Under the pieces are notes generated by a model that made no database searches, had not been told where the DNA came from, and saw only the letters and a program-made list of their open reading frames with translations. 32,795 nt of DNA from CAVVIO01 sp963748095. GTDB taxonomy: Bacteria > Bacteroidota > Bacteroidia > Bacteroidales > UBA10428. The stretch's first letter is position 1; each line of letters starts with the position of its first letter. Below are positions 18,454 to 25,540 of the stretch, piece by piece. Both the position numbers and the translations under genes were made by a program. The stretch covers positions 1-32,795 of the forward strand of contig CAVVIO010000051.1 of the NCBI GenBank assembly GCA_963748095.1, given 5' to 3'.

Positions 18454-18465
18454 TTACTTACTTAC
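18454..18465. promoter_or_regulatory. ACTTACTTAC repeat before tetR, candidate operator
   Basis: TTACTTACTTAC lies 10 bases upstream of the tetR ATG. Its complement GTAAGTAA reappears before the next gene at 19084. This pairing suggests one regulator binding both sites, with TetR autoregulation and control of the TSUP-porin-FmdE genes. Confidence 0.5.
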
Positions 18466-18475
18466 ATACCTATTT

Positions 18476-19066
18476 ATGGAACGGCAAAGCACAGATATTC
18501 GGCAGGAACAGATAAAGCAAGCTGTATTGGAGATCATTTATTCTGATGGACTAAAAAACCTTTCTACCCGCAATCTGGCCAAACAAATCGGAATGAGCGA
18601 AGGAAGTATTTTCCGGCATTTTAAAACCAAGCAAGACATAATTCTGGCAATCATTTCAGATGTACAGGTAGAATTTATCGGTCAACTAAGGAAGATTGCC
18701 ACTTCAGGGAAAGAGCCGGTTTCAAGGCTTCATGAATACCTCTGCGCAACTGTAAAATATCTTACTATCAATAAGGGGATAACCATGTTGCTGTTTTCCG
18801 AAGCATCACATAATAATGATACCGGTTTAAAAAATCAATTGCAGCAGGTTTTCAATCAACAAAAACAACTGGTAAGCAAGATCATTCTTGACGGAATCGC
18901 AATCGGAATATGGGATGAAAACGTTTCGGTAGAGGATGTGGCCATGCTATATATAGGTATTCCGGTTTCCCTGAATATTGAGTTGGTTCTTAGCGGTGGT
19001 GAATTTCATCCCGATAACTTCTGCAATAGAATGATGCAGCTGTTGCTGAAAATGCTGAGGAAATAA
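18476..19066 (+). CDS. TetR-family repressor of the TSUP-porin-FmdE operon
   Basis: A 196-residue TetR/AcrR-type regulator. The helix-turn-helix spans LSTRNLAKQIGMSEGSIFRHF (about residues 29-49); the rest is the helical ligand-binding and dimer domain (including TVKYLTINKGITMLLFSEASH). The inducer cannot be read. It lies 47 bases upstream of the TSUP exporter gene on the same strand. Related ACTTAC/GTAAGT sequences occur just before both genes, so it very likely controls itself and the three genes that follow. Confidence 0.88.
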   Translation: MERQSTDIRQEQIKQAVLEIIYSDGLKNLSTRNLAKQIGMSEGSIFRHFKTKQDIILAIISDVQVEFIGQLRKIATSGKEPVSRLHEYLCATVKYLTINKGITMLLFSEASHNNDTGLKNQLQQVFNQQKQLVSKIILDGIAIGIWDENVSVEDVAMLYIGIPVSLNIELVLSGGEFHPDNFCNRMMQLLLKMLRK

Positions 19067-19083
19067 TTTTTTTTCGATGAACT

Positions 19084-19100
19084 GTAAGTAACTACTCACT
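19084..19100. promoter_or_regulatory. Imperfect palindrome before the TSUP gene, candidate TetR operator
   Basis: The segment from GTAAGTAA to CTACTCACT (19084-19100, continuing into the following T-run) is an imperfect palindrome with AAGT/ACTT outer arms. It sits in the 47-base gap between tetR and the exporter gene and shares the GTAAGT core with the site at 18454-18465. Confidence 0.5.
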
Positions 19101-19113
19101 TTTATTTAATTAT

Positions 19114-19866
19114 ATGTTGTACGGTTTAATATTTTTAATAATTGGAATTGCCTCTTTCGTTTTTTCCATGTTGGGGCAGGGAGGTGCATTGGTATACGTG
19201 CCTCTTTTGAGTTGGGCAGGATTCGATATGGTTAAGGTAGCAATACCTCTGGCTTTACTTCTTAATGGCCTTACTACTGCCCTGGTATTAATCCCCTTTG
19301 CGCGAAAAAAATTGGTAGATTGGAAAGGTGGCGCTATAATGGCGGTAACTGCTTTGATAGCAGCACCCCTTGGTTCGCTGACGAGTCCACATGTGCCTGT
19401 AGGTACACTAAAAATACTTTTTGCCATTATGGTGGTCATTGCTGCTTTACGCATTTTGTGGGTATCAGGAAAGTTAGAACCTGAAGCCATGTTATCATTA
19501 CGTAAACGAAGTATCATTGGATTTTTTGTAGGTTCATTCGCCGGATTTAGTGGTGGAATGCTCGGTATTGGAGGAGGTTTTATTATTGCTCCTATTTTAA
19601 TGATGATGGGATATAAAACCAAGGAAGCTGCTGCGACTACTGCGTTTGTCGTAACTTTCTCATCGTTTTCCGGTTATTTGGGGCATGTATCCCAGAGTCA
19701 TATGAACTGGCTTCTCACAGCAATTGGTGTAGTGGCTGTAATTATTGGCTCCCAACTGGGTGGAAGATTTGTTGTAAAAAAGGCAAAATCCAAACAGGTG
19801 AAAATAATTTATGTGATCGTGCTGGTACTCATTGCCAGTAAACTGATTTATAGTGTAATTGTCTGA
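19114..19866 (+). CDS. TSUP (TauE/SafE) family anion exporter, second copy
   Basis: A 250-residue inner-membrane protein with about eight helices and two TSUP glycine-rich repeats (SMLGQGGALVYVPLLSWAGF near residue 14; SGGMLGIGGGFIIAPILMMMG near residue 148). It differs clearly from the TSUP protein at 11569 (shorter, different repeat wording, no DUF1634 partner), so the two are not recent duplicates. It is likely to export a sulfur-containing or similar small anion. Only three bases separate its stop from the porin start, giving an inner-membrane and an outer-membrane channel in one transcript. Confidence 0.88.
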   Translation: MLYGLIFLIIGIASFVFSMLGQGGALVYVPLLSWAGFDMVKVAIPLALLLNGLTTALVLIPFARKKLVDWKGGAIMAVTALIAAPLGSLTSPHVPVGTLKILFAIMVVIAALRILWVSGKLEPEAMLSLRKRSIIGFFVGSFAGFSGGMLGIGGGFIIAPILMMMGYKTKEAAATTAFVVTFSSFSGYLGHVSQSHMNWLLTAIGVVAVIIGSQLGGRFVVKKAKSKQVKIIYVIVLVLIASKLIYSVIV

Positions 19867-19869
19867 GCT

Positions 19870-20874
19870 ATGAAGTTAAAATTGAAATCTATTCTGGCAA
19901 CCGCAGGATTATTACTATTTGTGATTCCCATTTTTTCACAAACTAAAAACCTGCCAAAACTGAATGGTTATATTCAGACCCGACTAAGCACCGACTTTGA
20001 TAAATCTACAGAATTTACGATACGTAGGGCTAAGTTATGGGTATATGGTGATGTGCCCAAAGCGGAATACATTTCCTATAAAATTCAGATGGTTTACCGT
20101 TCATTTAAAGATGAAACACTAATGTTTCAGGATGCTTATGCCGACATACAACTGAAAGATTACGGAACAATTTGTGTGGGCCGGTTTGTTCCCGACTTTA
20201 TGTTACAACGGAAGCAACCCGATTATGAAATTCCGGTTATGGAACGGGCAAAAGTGGAAAACAGCCTGGTTCATAATGAAAAACAAATGGCCCGCGAAAC
20301 AGGCCTGCAATATTTAATTGGAGCCGGTTCGCTGCCTTTACATTTCAGTTTTGGTGTATTTAATGCCAATGTTGATCGGCCTGAACACAGCAAAGACAAC
20401 TTGTTGCTCTATACTTCACGCCTGAATTATAAAATTGTAAATATTCAAAATACAGAATTAACGATTGGCGGTTCGGTAGCGTTCAGGCGACTTGACAATA
20501 CCAGTTTAACAACCATTTACAATCCGGACACACTCCTGTCAGGCAGCGACTTTCGCTGGGGCCTGGAAGCGCAATTACGCCTGAATAATTTCAAATTGCA
20601 GGGAGAATACGTTCAGGCTAATATAAACAGCAATGATGCAGACGGTTGGTATACCCTGGCTACCTGGTCATTTACCGGGAAATACCAGGTCGCAGCCTTT
20701 GCAGAAAAGTATACCGATCTTAACCCGGTCACAAATGACAGTCCATTATATGGAATGGGACTGAACTATCTGATAACTGACAAAACGAAAATCATGACTG
20801 ATATTAAAACCCGCAAGTCAGGAAATAAATACAGCTATACGGGTGATATTCAATTTCAACTTTTTTTTAATTAA
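19870..20874 (+). CDS. Outer-membrane porin (OprO/OprP-like beta-barrel)
   Basis: A 334-residue protein with a clear signal peptide (hydrophobic core ILATAGLLLFVIPIF, cleavage after Gln-containing SQ near 24). Alternating-residue beta-strands follow and the chain ends in aromatic QFQLFFN, as outer-membrane barrels do. The opening LNGYIQTRLSTDF and RRAKLWVYGDVPK resemble the phosphate-selective porin O/P family in Bacteroidota. That name should not be read as proof of phosphate transport. Its place between a TSUP exporter and an FmdE-like protein suggests passage of the same anion across the outer membrane. Confidence 0.8.
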   Translation: MKLKLKSILATAGLLLFVIPIFSQTKNLPKLNGYIQTRLSTDFDKSTEFTIRRAKLWVYGDVPKAEYISYKIQMVYRSFKDETLMFQDAYADIQLKDYGTICVGRFVPDFMLQRKQPDYEIPVMERAKVENSLVHNEKQMARETGLQYLIGAGSLPLHFSFGVFNANVDRPEHSKDNLLLYTSRLNYKIVNIQNTELTIGGSVAFRRLDNTSLTTIYNPDTLLSGSDFRWGLEAQLRLNNFKLQGEYVQANINSNDADGWYTLATWSFTGKYQVAAFAEKYTDLNPVTNDSPLYGMGLNYLITDKTKIMTDIKTRKSGNKYSYTGDIQFQLFFN

Positions 20875-20886
20875 AAAAATAGAATT

Positions 20887-21489
20887 ATGACAAATCCAAA
20901 AGACTGGCTCGAATTCGGGCAAAAATTTCACGGACATAAATGCCCGGCTATGCCAATGGGCCTTAGAGCAGGAGCAGCAGCTCTGAATAAATTAGGTATT
21001 GAACGTGCCAAAGACGGACAAATAGCTGCTATCGTAGAAATTGGTGAAAACCACTGTGCCACCTGTTATGCGGATGGCCTGCAGGTAATACTTGGCACCA
21101 CTTTCGGAAAAGGGAACATCACCAGAACCCACAGGGGAAAATGGGCTGTTACCGTAGTGGATAAAAAAACCGGGAAAGCTGTCAGGGTCACTCCTACTGC
21201 AGAAACAATGCTCGGTAATAAAAAAACTTCTTTTTTTAAGGATTATCGCGAAAAAGGTATTCCTGCAAGCCACGTTCCGGATGAAATTATTGATCCGTTG
21301 ATAGACCGGGTAATGGGTGCCCCGGATGAAAAGTTATTCAGCATTTCCGAAATCTTTGAATTTAAGCCGGATGAAAAACCGCATAGTTTTAACAGTTTTG
21401 TTTGTGAAGAATGCGGTGAAATGACTGTTACGGAATATGGCCGTATTAAAGGGGATAAAAAAGTGTGTATGGAATGTGCTGCCAAATAA
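20887..21489 (+). CDS. FmdE-family protein with C-terminal zinc ribbon
   Basis: A 200-residue soluble protein. The N-terminal FmdE domain has FHGHKCPAMPMGLRAG (His15, His17, Cys19) and ENHCATCYADGLQVILGTTFGKGN (Cys57, Cys60), the conserved metal-site cluster of the family. The C-terminal ribbon has CEEC (173-176) and CMEC (194-197). FmdE was named after a formylmethanofuran dehydrogenase subunit, but there is no methanogenesis context here. In bacteria these proteins often accompany molybdenum enzymes or membrane transporters, with no settled function. It ends the TetR-controlled run and is followed by a terminator. I suggest a metal- or sulfur-handling accessory for the exporter; this is inference. 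Confidence 0.85.
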   Translation: MTNPKDWLEFGQKFHGHKCPAMPMGLRAGAAALNKLGIERAKDGQIAAIVEIGENHCATCYADGLQVILGTTFGKGNITRTHRGKWAVTVVDKKTGKAVRVTPTAETMLGNKKTSFFKDYREKGIPASHVPDEIIDPLIDRVMGAPDEKLFSISEIFEFKPDEKPHSFNSFVCEECGEMTVTEYGRIKGDKKVCMECAAK

Positions 21490-21511
21490 ATTAATTTTTA
21501 TTTAACTCTAT

Positions 21512-21545
21512 AAAGCCGAATTTTAATAGTTCGGCTTTTTTTAAA
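21512..21545 (+). terminator. Rho-independent terminator after the FmdE gene
   Basis: Stem AAAGCCGAA (21512-21520) pairs with TTCGGCTTT (21530-21538) around a 9-base loop and is followed by a T-tract. It separates the TetR-TSUP-porin-FmdE operon from the arsenic operon. Confidence 0.88.
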
Positions 21546-21554
21546 AAAAATTAT

Positions 21555-21598
21555 GACGTAAACATACGTCGAATTAATTTTTGACGTATATTTACGTC
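21555..21598. promoter_or_regulatory. Two tandem perfect ArsR operators
   Basis: GACGTA-AACA-TACGTC (21555-21570) and GACGTA-TATT-TACGTC (21583-21598) have identical 6-base arms and 4-base spacers. Their centres are 28 bases apart, close to three helical turns. The second ends 13 bases before the arsR start, so bound repressor would cover the promoter of the whole operon. Confidence 0.85.
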
Positions 21599-21611
21599 CA
21601 AATTTAATAAT

Positions 21612-21947
21612 ATGGTTTACGCAAAAATTGATTTATTCGACTACAAACTTCAGCAATGTGCCGGACTGTTCAAAGCGCTGGCCCATCCGGCCAGGTTACA
21701 GATTCTGAAGTATCTTGCAAGCATCAATACCTGTTTTTCAGGAAACATATCGGATGAACTTCCGCTAAGTCGTACCACAGTTAATCAACACCTTTCCGAA
21801 TTAAAAAAGGCAGGATTAATACTGGGAACCGTAGATGGCGCCAGGACCAATTACTGTCTTAATCCGGAAAAGATCAATGAACTGAAAGAATTATTTGATT
21901 TTTTCATTTCTGAAATTAATACAACCGAAAATTATAAATGTGAATAA
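21612..21947 (+). CDS. arsR: ArsR-family arsenic repressor
   Basis: A 111-residue winged-helix repressor. The recognition helix lies in LSRTTVNQHLSELKKAGLIL; a Cys in NTCFSGN sits just before it and another lies in NYCLNPE. The start is the ATG at 21612. It heads arsR-arsC-arsM-acr3 and lies directly after two perfect operators at 21555-21598, so autoregulation is very likely. It is clearly different from the ArsR at 12897, which has a Cys-Cys pair and a different operator type. Confidence 0.92.
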   Translation: MVYAKIDLFDYKLQQCAGLFKALAHPARLQILKYLASINTCFSGNISDELPLSRTTVNQHLSELKKAGLILGTVDGARTNYCLNPEKINELKELFDFFISEINTTENYKCE

Positions 21948-21958
21948 AATTCCAACCA

Positions 21959-22387
21959 ATGAAAATACTTATTCTTTGCACAGGTAACAGCTGCCGCAGT
22001 CAGATGGCATGGGGATTTCTGCAATCTTTCGACAAAAGGCTGGAGGTATATTCGGCCGGAACAGAGCCCGCTAAACAAGTTAACACAAAGGCTGTTGAGG
22101 TAATGAAGAAAGCCGGAATCGATATCGGTGGACGTACGCCTATTCATGTGAGTACCTATCTTGACCGGGAATGGGATTACGTAATAACAGTTTGTGGCGG
22201 AGCCAATGAAACATGCCCGGCTTTCCTCGGAAAAGTTAAAAAACGGTTGCACATCGGATTCGACGATCCCTCCCACTCCACCGGTACCGATGATTTTATC
22301 CGCAATGAATTTCTAAGGGTCCGTGATGAAATTAAAGTAGCATTTTTCAAACTCTACAACGAAGAAATTCTTCCCCAGCTTAACTAA
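21959..22387 (+). CDS. arsC: Thioredoxin-coupled arsenate reductase
   Basis: A 142-residue cytosolic enzyme of the low-molecular-weight phosphatase fold. The active-site loop is CTGNSCR (Cys7 to Arg13), with the relay cysteines Cys79 and Cys86 in VITVCGGANETCP. These three thiols mark the thioredoxin-dependent type known from Staphylococcus plasmid pI258. The DDPS segment carries the general acid Asp. It reduces arsenate to arsenite, feeding ArsM and Acr3 downstream. It follows arsR by 11 bases. Confidence 0.93.
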   Translation: MKILILCTGNSCRSQMAWGFLQSFDKRLEVYSAGTEPAKQVNTKAVEVMKKAGIDIGGRTPIHVSTYLDREWDYVITVCGGANETCPAFLGKVKKRLHIGFDDPSHSTGTDDFIRNEFLRVRDEIKVAFFKLYNEEILPQLN

Positions 22388-22420
22388 AACCAGGAAAATA
22401 ACTATCTGAAAACTATTCGA

Positions 22421-22437
22421 TCATTTATGATAAATGA
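22421..22437. repeat. Short inverted repeat between arsC and arsM
   Basis: TCATTTA-TGA-TAAATGA, 7-base arms around 3 bases, lies in the 74-base gap. It is too AT-rich and lacks a T-tract for a terminator. It may be an RNA processing hairpin or a secondary operator, or may be chance. Confidence 0.3.
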
Positions 22438-22461
22438 ACCTTCTGATTAAAATATAAAACT

Positions 22462-23268
22462 ATGAAAGCAAATGATTTAAAGATTCTTGTAAAAGAGAAA
22501 TATGGAGAGATCGCCAGGGATAATAATGCAAATACTCAATCTGCATGTTGCGGTGATACCGGGTGTGGTTGTGATACGGAATATTCCGTTTTTAGTATGA
22601 AATACGATACACTGGAAGGATATCTCCCGGATGCAGACCTTAAACTTGGTTGTGGTATCCCAACCGAGTTTGCAGGTATCCGCAAGGGCGATCACGTGCT
22701 CGATCTGGGCAGTGGTGCCGGTAACGATTGTTTTGTAGCCAGGGCACTCGTTGGAGAAACCGGCCATGTCACCGGACTTGATTTTACGGATGACATGCTT
22801 GAAAAGGCTCGCATTAATGTCAAAAAATTAGGCTATACCAACGTGGAATTTGTAAAAGGGGATATCGAAAAAATACCTCTTAAAGAAAATACCTTCGATG
22901 TCGTAATAAGCAACTGCGTTTTGAACCTCGTGCCCGATAAGGAAAAAGCATTTAAAGAAATCTTCCGGGTTCTGAAACCGGGAGGGCATTTTTGTATCTC
23001 CGATGTAATATTAAAAGGAGAACTTCCAAAAGAACTTCAGGAAGCAGCCGAAATGTATGTGGGCTGTGTTTCCGGTGCAATACAAAAATCGGTCTACCTG
23101 GATATAATCGAAAAAGCCGGATTTTCCGGCATCGAAATTAAACGGGAAGATCGTGGGGGAATCCCGGATGATGTCTTGTCTGATTACCTTTCTGAAGAAG
23201 AAATTATCCGTTTTAAAAATTCGGGTACAGGTATTTTCAGCATTACATTGGTAGGATACAAAAACTAA
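22462..23268 (+). CDS. arsM: Arsenite S-adenosylmethionine methyltransferase
   Basis: A 268-residue cytosolic enzyme. The SAM-binding motif VLDLGSGAGNDC (79-90) and GLDFTDDML (105-113) are followed by the ArsM-type cysteines Cys64 in KLGCGIP and Cys202 in YVGCVSGA. An N-terminal cysteine cluster (CCGDTGCGC, 29-37) could help capture As(III). Family reaction: stepwise methylation of arsenite to methyl-, dimethyl- and trimethyl-arsenicals. In anaerobes the trivalent methylarsenite can persist and is toxic to competitors. It follows arsC and runs into acr3 after 5 bases. Confidence 0.93.
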   Translation: MKANDLKILVKEKYGEIARDNNANTQSACCGDTGCGCDTEYSVFSMKYDTLEGYLPDADLKLGCGIPTEFAGIRKGDHVLDLGSGAGNDCFVARALVGETGHVTGLDFTDDMLEKARINVKKLGYTNVEFVKGDIEKIPLKENTFDVVISNCVLNLVPDKEKAFKEIFRVLKPGGHFCISDVILKGELPKELQEAAEMYVGCVSGAIQKSVYLDIIEKAGFSGIEIKREDRGGIPDDVLSDYLSEEEIIRFKNSGTGIFSITLVGYKN

Positions 23269-23273
23269 TCAAA

Positions 23274-24323
23274 ATGCAAAGTAAAACAAGAAAATTATCC
23301 TTCACCGACAGGTATTTAACCCTCTGGATCATTCTGGCCATGATTACTGGTGTTGCGACCGGATATTTATTTCCACGTATCGCTGTATTCTGGAATTCTT
23401 TAAGTTCCGGAACTACCAACATCCCCATTGCTATCGGACTGATCATCATGATGTATCCCCCGCTGGCAAAAGTAAGGTATGAAGAGTTGAAAGATGTTTT
23501 CAAGAATTACAAAATACTTGGATTATCACTGGTACAAAACTGGTTGATCGGTCCGGTGTTAATGTTTGGACTTGCCATCTTGTTCTTGCATCAATATCCC
23601 GAATACATGGCAGGACTCATACTTATCGGACTGGCCAGGTGTATTGCCATGGTCATTGTATGGAACGAACTGGCAAAGGGTGATTCAGAATATGCTGCCG
23701 GACTGGTAGCCTTTAATTCCATCTTCCAGATATTATTCTTTTCCGTTTACGCGTATGTATTTCTGACTGTACTGCCGGAATGGTTGGGTCTGCAATCATT
23801 TAAGGTGACGATCACTATCGGACAGATAGCAAAAAGTGTTTTTATTTATCTTGGAATACCTTTCATTGCCGGTTTTTTAACACGATATATCCTGATAAGG
23901 GTAAAAGACAAAGACTGGTATCACACGAAATTTATTCCAAAAATAAGTCCGCTTACGCTTATAGCACTGTTGTTTACCATTCTTGTCATGTTTTCGTTAA
24001 AAGGTGAATATATCGTAAAAATACCCCTGGATGTAGTGCGAATAGCCATCCCGCTGGTAATCTATTTTATTGTTATGTTTCTCGTTTCTTTTTTCCTGGG
24101 AAAAAAGATCGGGGCCGATTATTCAAAAACCACGACTATCTCATTCACAGCTGCCAGTAATAATTTCGAACTGGCAATTGCGGTTGCCATTTCCGTATTC
24201 GGGATAAATTCAGGAGAAGCTTTTGCGGCAGTCATTGGACCTTTGGTAGAAGTACCGGTACTGATATTCCTGGTGAATGTGGCCTTACGGTTTCAAAAGA
24301 AATATTTCCCGGAAGCAGCATAA
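23274..24323 (+). CDS. acr3: Acr3-family arsenite efflux transporter
   Basis: A 349-residue inner-membrane protein with about ten helices. It has the Acr3 hallmarks PIAIGLIIMMYPPLAKV (51-67), the conserved Cys123 in LARCIAMVIVWN, and AASNNFELAIAVAISVFG near the C-terminus, with the conserved Glu. It extrudes As(III), driven by proton exchange. It is often named ArsB in annotation, but the sequence type is Acr3. It is co-transcribed with arsM (5-base gap) and ends the core operon. Confidence 0.94.
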   Translation: MQSKTRKLSFTDRYLTLWIILAMITGVATGYLFPRIAVFWNSLSSGTTNIPIAIGLIIMMYPPLAKVRYEELKDVFKNYKILGLSLVQNWLIGPVLMFGLAILFLHQYPEYMAGLILIGLARCIAMVIVWNELAKGDSEYAAGLVAFNSIFQILFFSVYAYVFLTVLPEWLGLQSFKVTITIGQIAKSVFIYLGIPFIAGFLTRYILIRVKDKDWYHTKFIPKISPLTLIALLFTILVMFSLKGEYIVKIPLDVVRIAIPLVIYFIVMFLVSFFLGKKIGADYSKTTTISFTAASNNFELAIAVAISVFGINSGEAFAAVIGPLVEVPVLIFLVNVALRFQKKYFPEAA

Positions 24324-24450
24324 CCGGATGTGAAAATATCAAACATTTGTACTAATTAGTTGTTTTGAATACTTGAATGAGTTTTTAATTTCAGGAATAG
24401 TATTGATTTTCAGATTTTCTGATAGTGTCATTATCTAAAATCATATACAA

Positions 24451-25104
24451 ATGAGAAAATCGTTAAATCGCGAATTTGATGCAAAAACAGTCCGGAAAAG
24501 TTTCTCAAAGGTTTACTGGTTCTACGATTTCTGGAGCGACCTCACTGAGTCGAAAGCTGCCGGATGGCTTATCCGGAATGCCGGTGTTAAAAACAATATG
24601 AATATTCTGGATGCAGGTACCGGAACCGGAAAGATTCTGAAAAGAATCGCAAAACTTAATCCGGACGGATATAATGCGGGCATTGATCTCTCACCGGATA
24701 TGTTGAAAGTAGCAAGAAAAAACCTGCAAAAGACAGGTTCCCGTTATGAACTTTTCGAGGCCAGTGTATATGAATTACCATTTAACGATAATAAATTTGA
24801 TATTATGCTTTCTAACTACGTTTTGGATTTACTGCCCGAAGAAGATTTTAAAAAAATTCTAATGGAATTCCGACGTGTACTAAATGATGGTGGAATATTG
24901 CTTGTTTCCACTATGACTTTTGGAAGAAATCGTATTACCCGTTTCTGGGATATGATGGCCCGGAAATTCCCTTCACTTCTGACTGGTTGCCGGCCTGTTA
25001 CATTAACTGCTTATTTGAAAGAATCAGGATTTGAAATTGTCCGGCAGGATTATATTTTTCAGAATACTTTCCCCTCCGAAGTCATTAAAGCTATAAAGGC
25101 CTGA
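24451..25104 (+). CDS. Class I SAM-dependent methyltransferase, UbiE-like
   Basis: A 217-residue cytosolic methyltransferase. The SAM-binding motif is ILDAGTGTGKILKRIA (about 51-66), followed by GIDLSPDMLKVARKNL and MLSNYVLDLLPEEDF. It resembles UbiE/COQ5-type enzymes but lacks the cysteine pattern of ArsM, so it is not a second arsenite methyltransferase by motif. It follows acr3 in the same direction after 127 bases with no terminator between, so it may be read through from the ars operon. The substrate is unknown; a lipid, a quinone or a methylated arsenical are all open. Confidence 0.8.
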   Translation: MRKSLNREFDAKTVRKSFSKVYWFYDFWSDLTESKAAGWLIRNAGVKNNMNILDAGTGTGKILKRIAKLNPDGYNAGIDLSPDMLKVARKNLQKTGSRYELFEASVYELPFNDNKFDIMLSNYVLDLLPEEDFKKILMEFRRVLNDGGILLVSTMTFGRNRITRFWDMMARKFPSLLTGCRPVTLTAYLKESGFEIVRQDYIFQNTFPSEVIKAIKA

Positions 25105-25540
25105 ACAATCTATTATTTAAGGATATGTGTTCGTAAAACATATTTAGTTTTTGAGCCTTTATCCTTCAATAACTTCTTTTCTTATTCAAATGATTTCCTT
25201 TTAGGATATTGAAAAAATATCAGACAATTGAAGCATCGCCATCGGCTATAGCTTCTCACCTTCCAGAATATCAGCAGCAAGAACAATATCTGCACAACTC
25301 ATTTTATCTTTAAACTTGTTAAATGATTTAAATATGTTTAAAAAATCCGGAAGATCGTTAGAAAAAAACCAAAACATTTAGCAAAGCATACCATATGATT
25401 TTAAGTATTTTTTTAAGTTTGTAGACTTTTGATCTATTCTTCACGTTGAAAAATTGTATGTATTTACACGGGGATTTTTAAAATTTTTAATACTAATTGG
25501 TACCAAAAAACAATACTAAAAAAGGGCGAAATAAACAAAG
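25105..25540. other. Intergenic region, about 435 bases
   Basis: No gene was recognised. Near the right end there is a 10-base palindrome TTGGTACCAA (25497-25506) flanked by two copies of AATACTAA (25490-25497 and 25512-25519), 22 bases apart and close to the kinase start. This is a possible regulatory site. The rest is AT-rich with no clear signal. Confidence 0.4.

Larger units (their letters stand above)
17894..18475. other. Intergenic region between divergent dcp and tetR
   Basis: About 580 bases without a credible gene. It contains the dcp promoter box (17971-17978) and, near the tetR end, a 9-base inverted repeat TTTTGTATA (18384-18392) / TATACAAAA (18422-18430) with a 29-base spacer, plus the tetR-proximal repeat at 18454-18465. 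A short frame (18242-18436) needs a TTG start and has no family features, so I do not call it. Confidence 0.5.
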
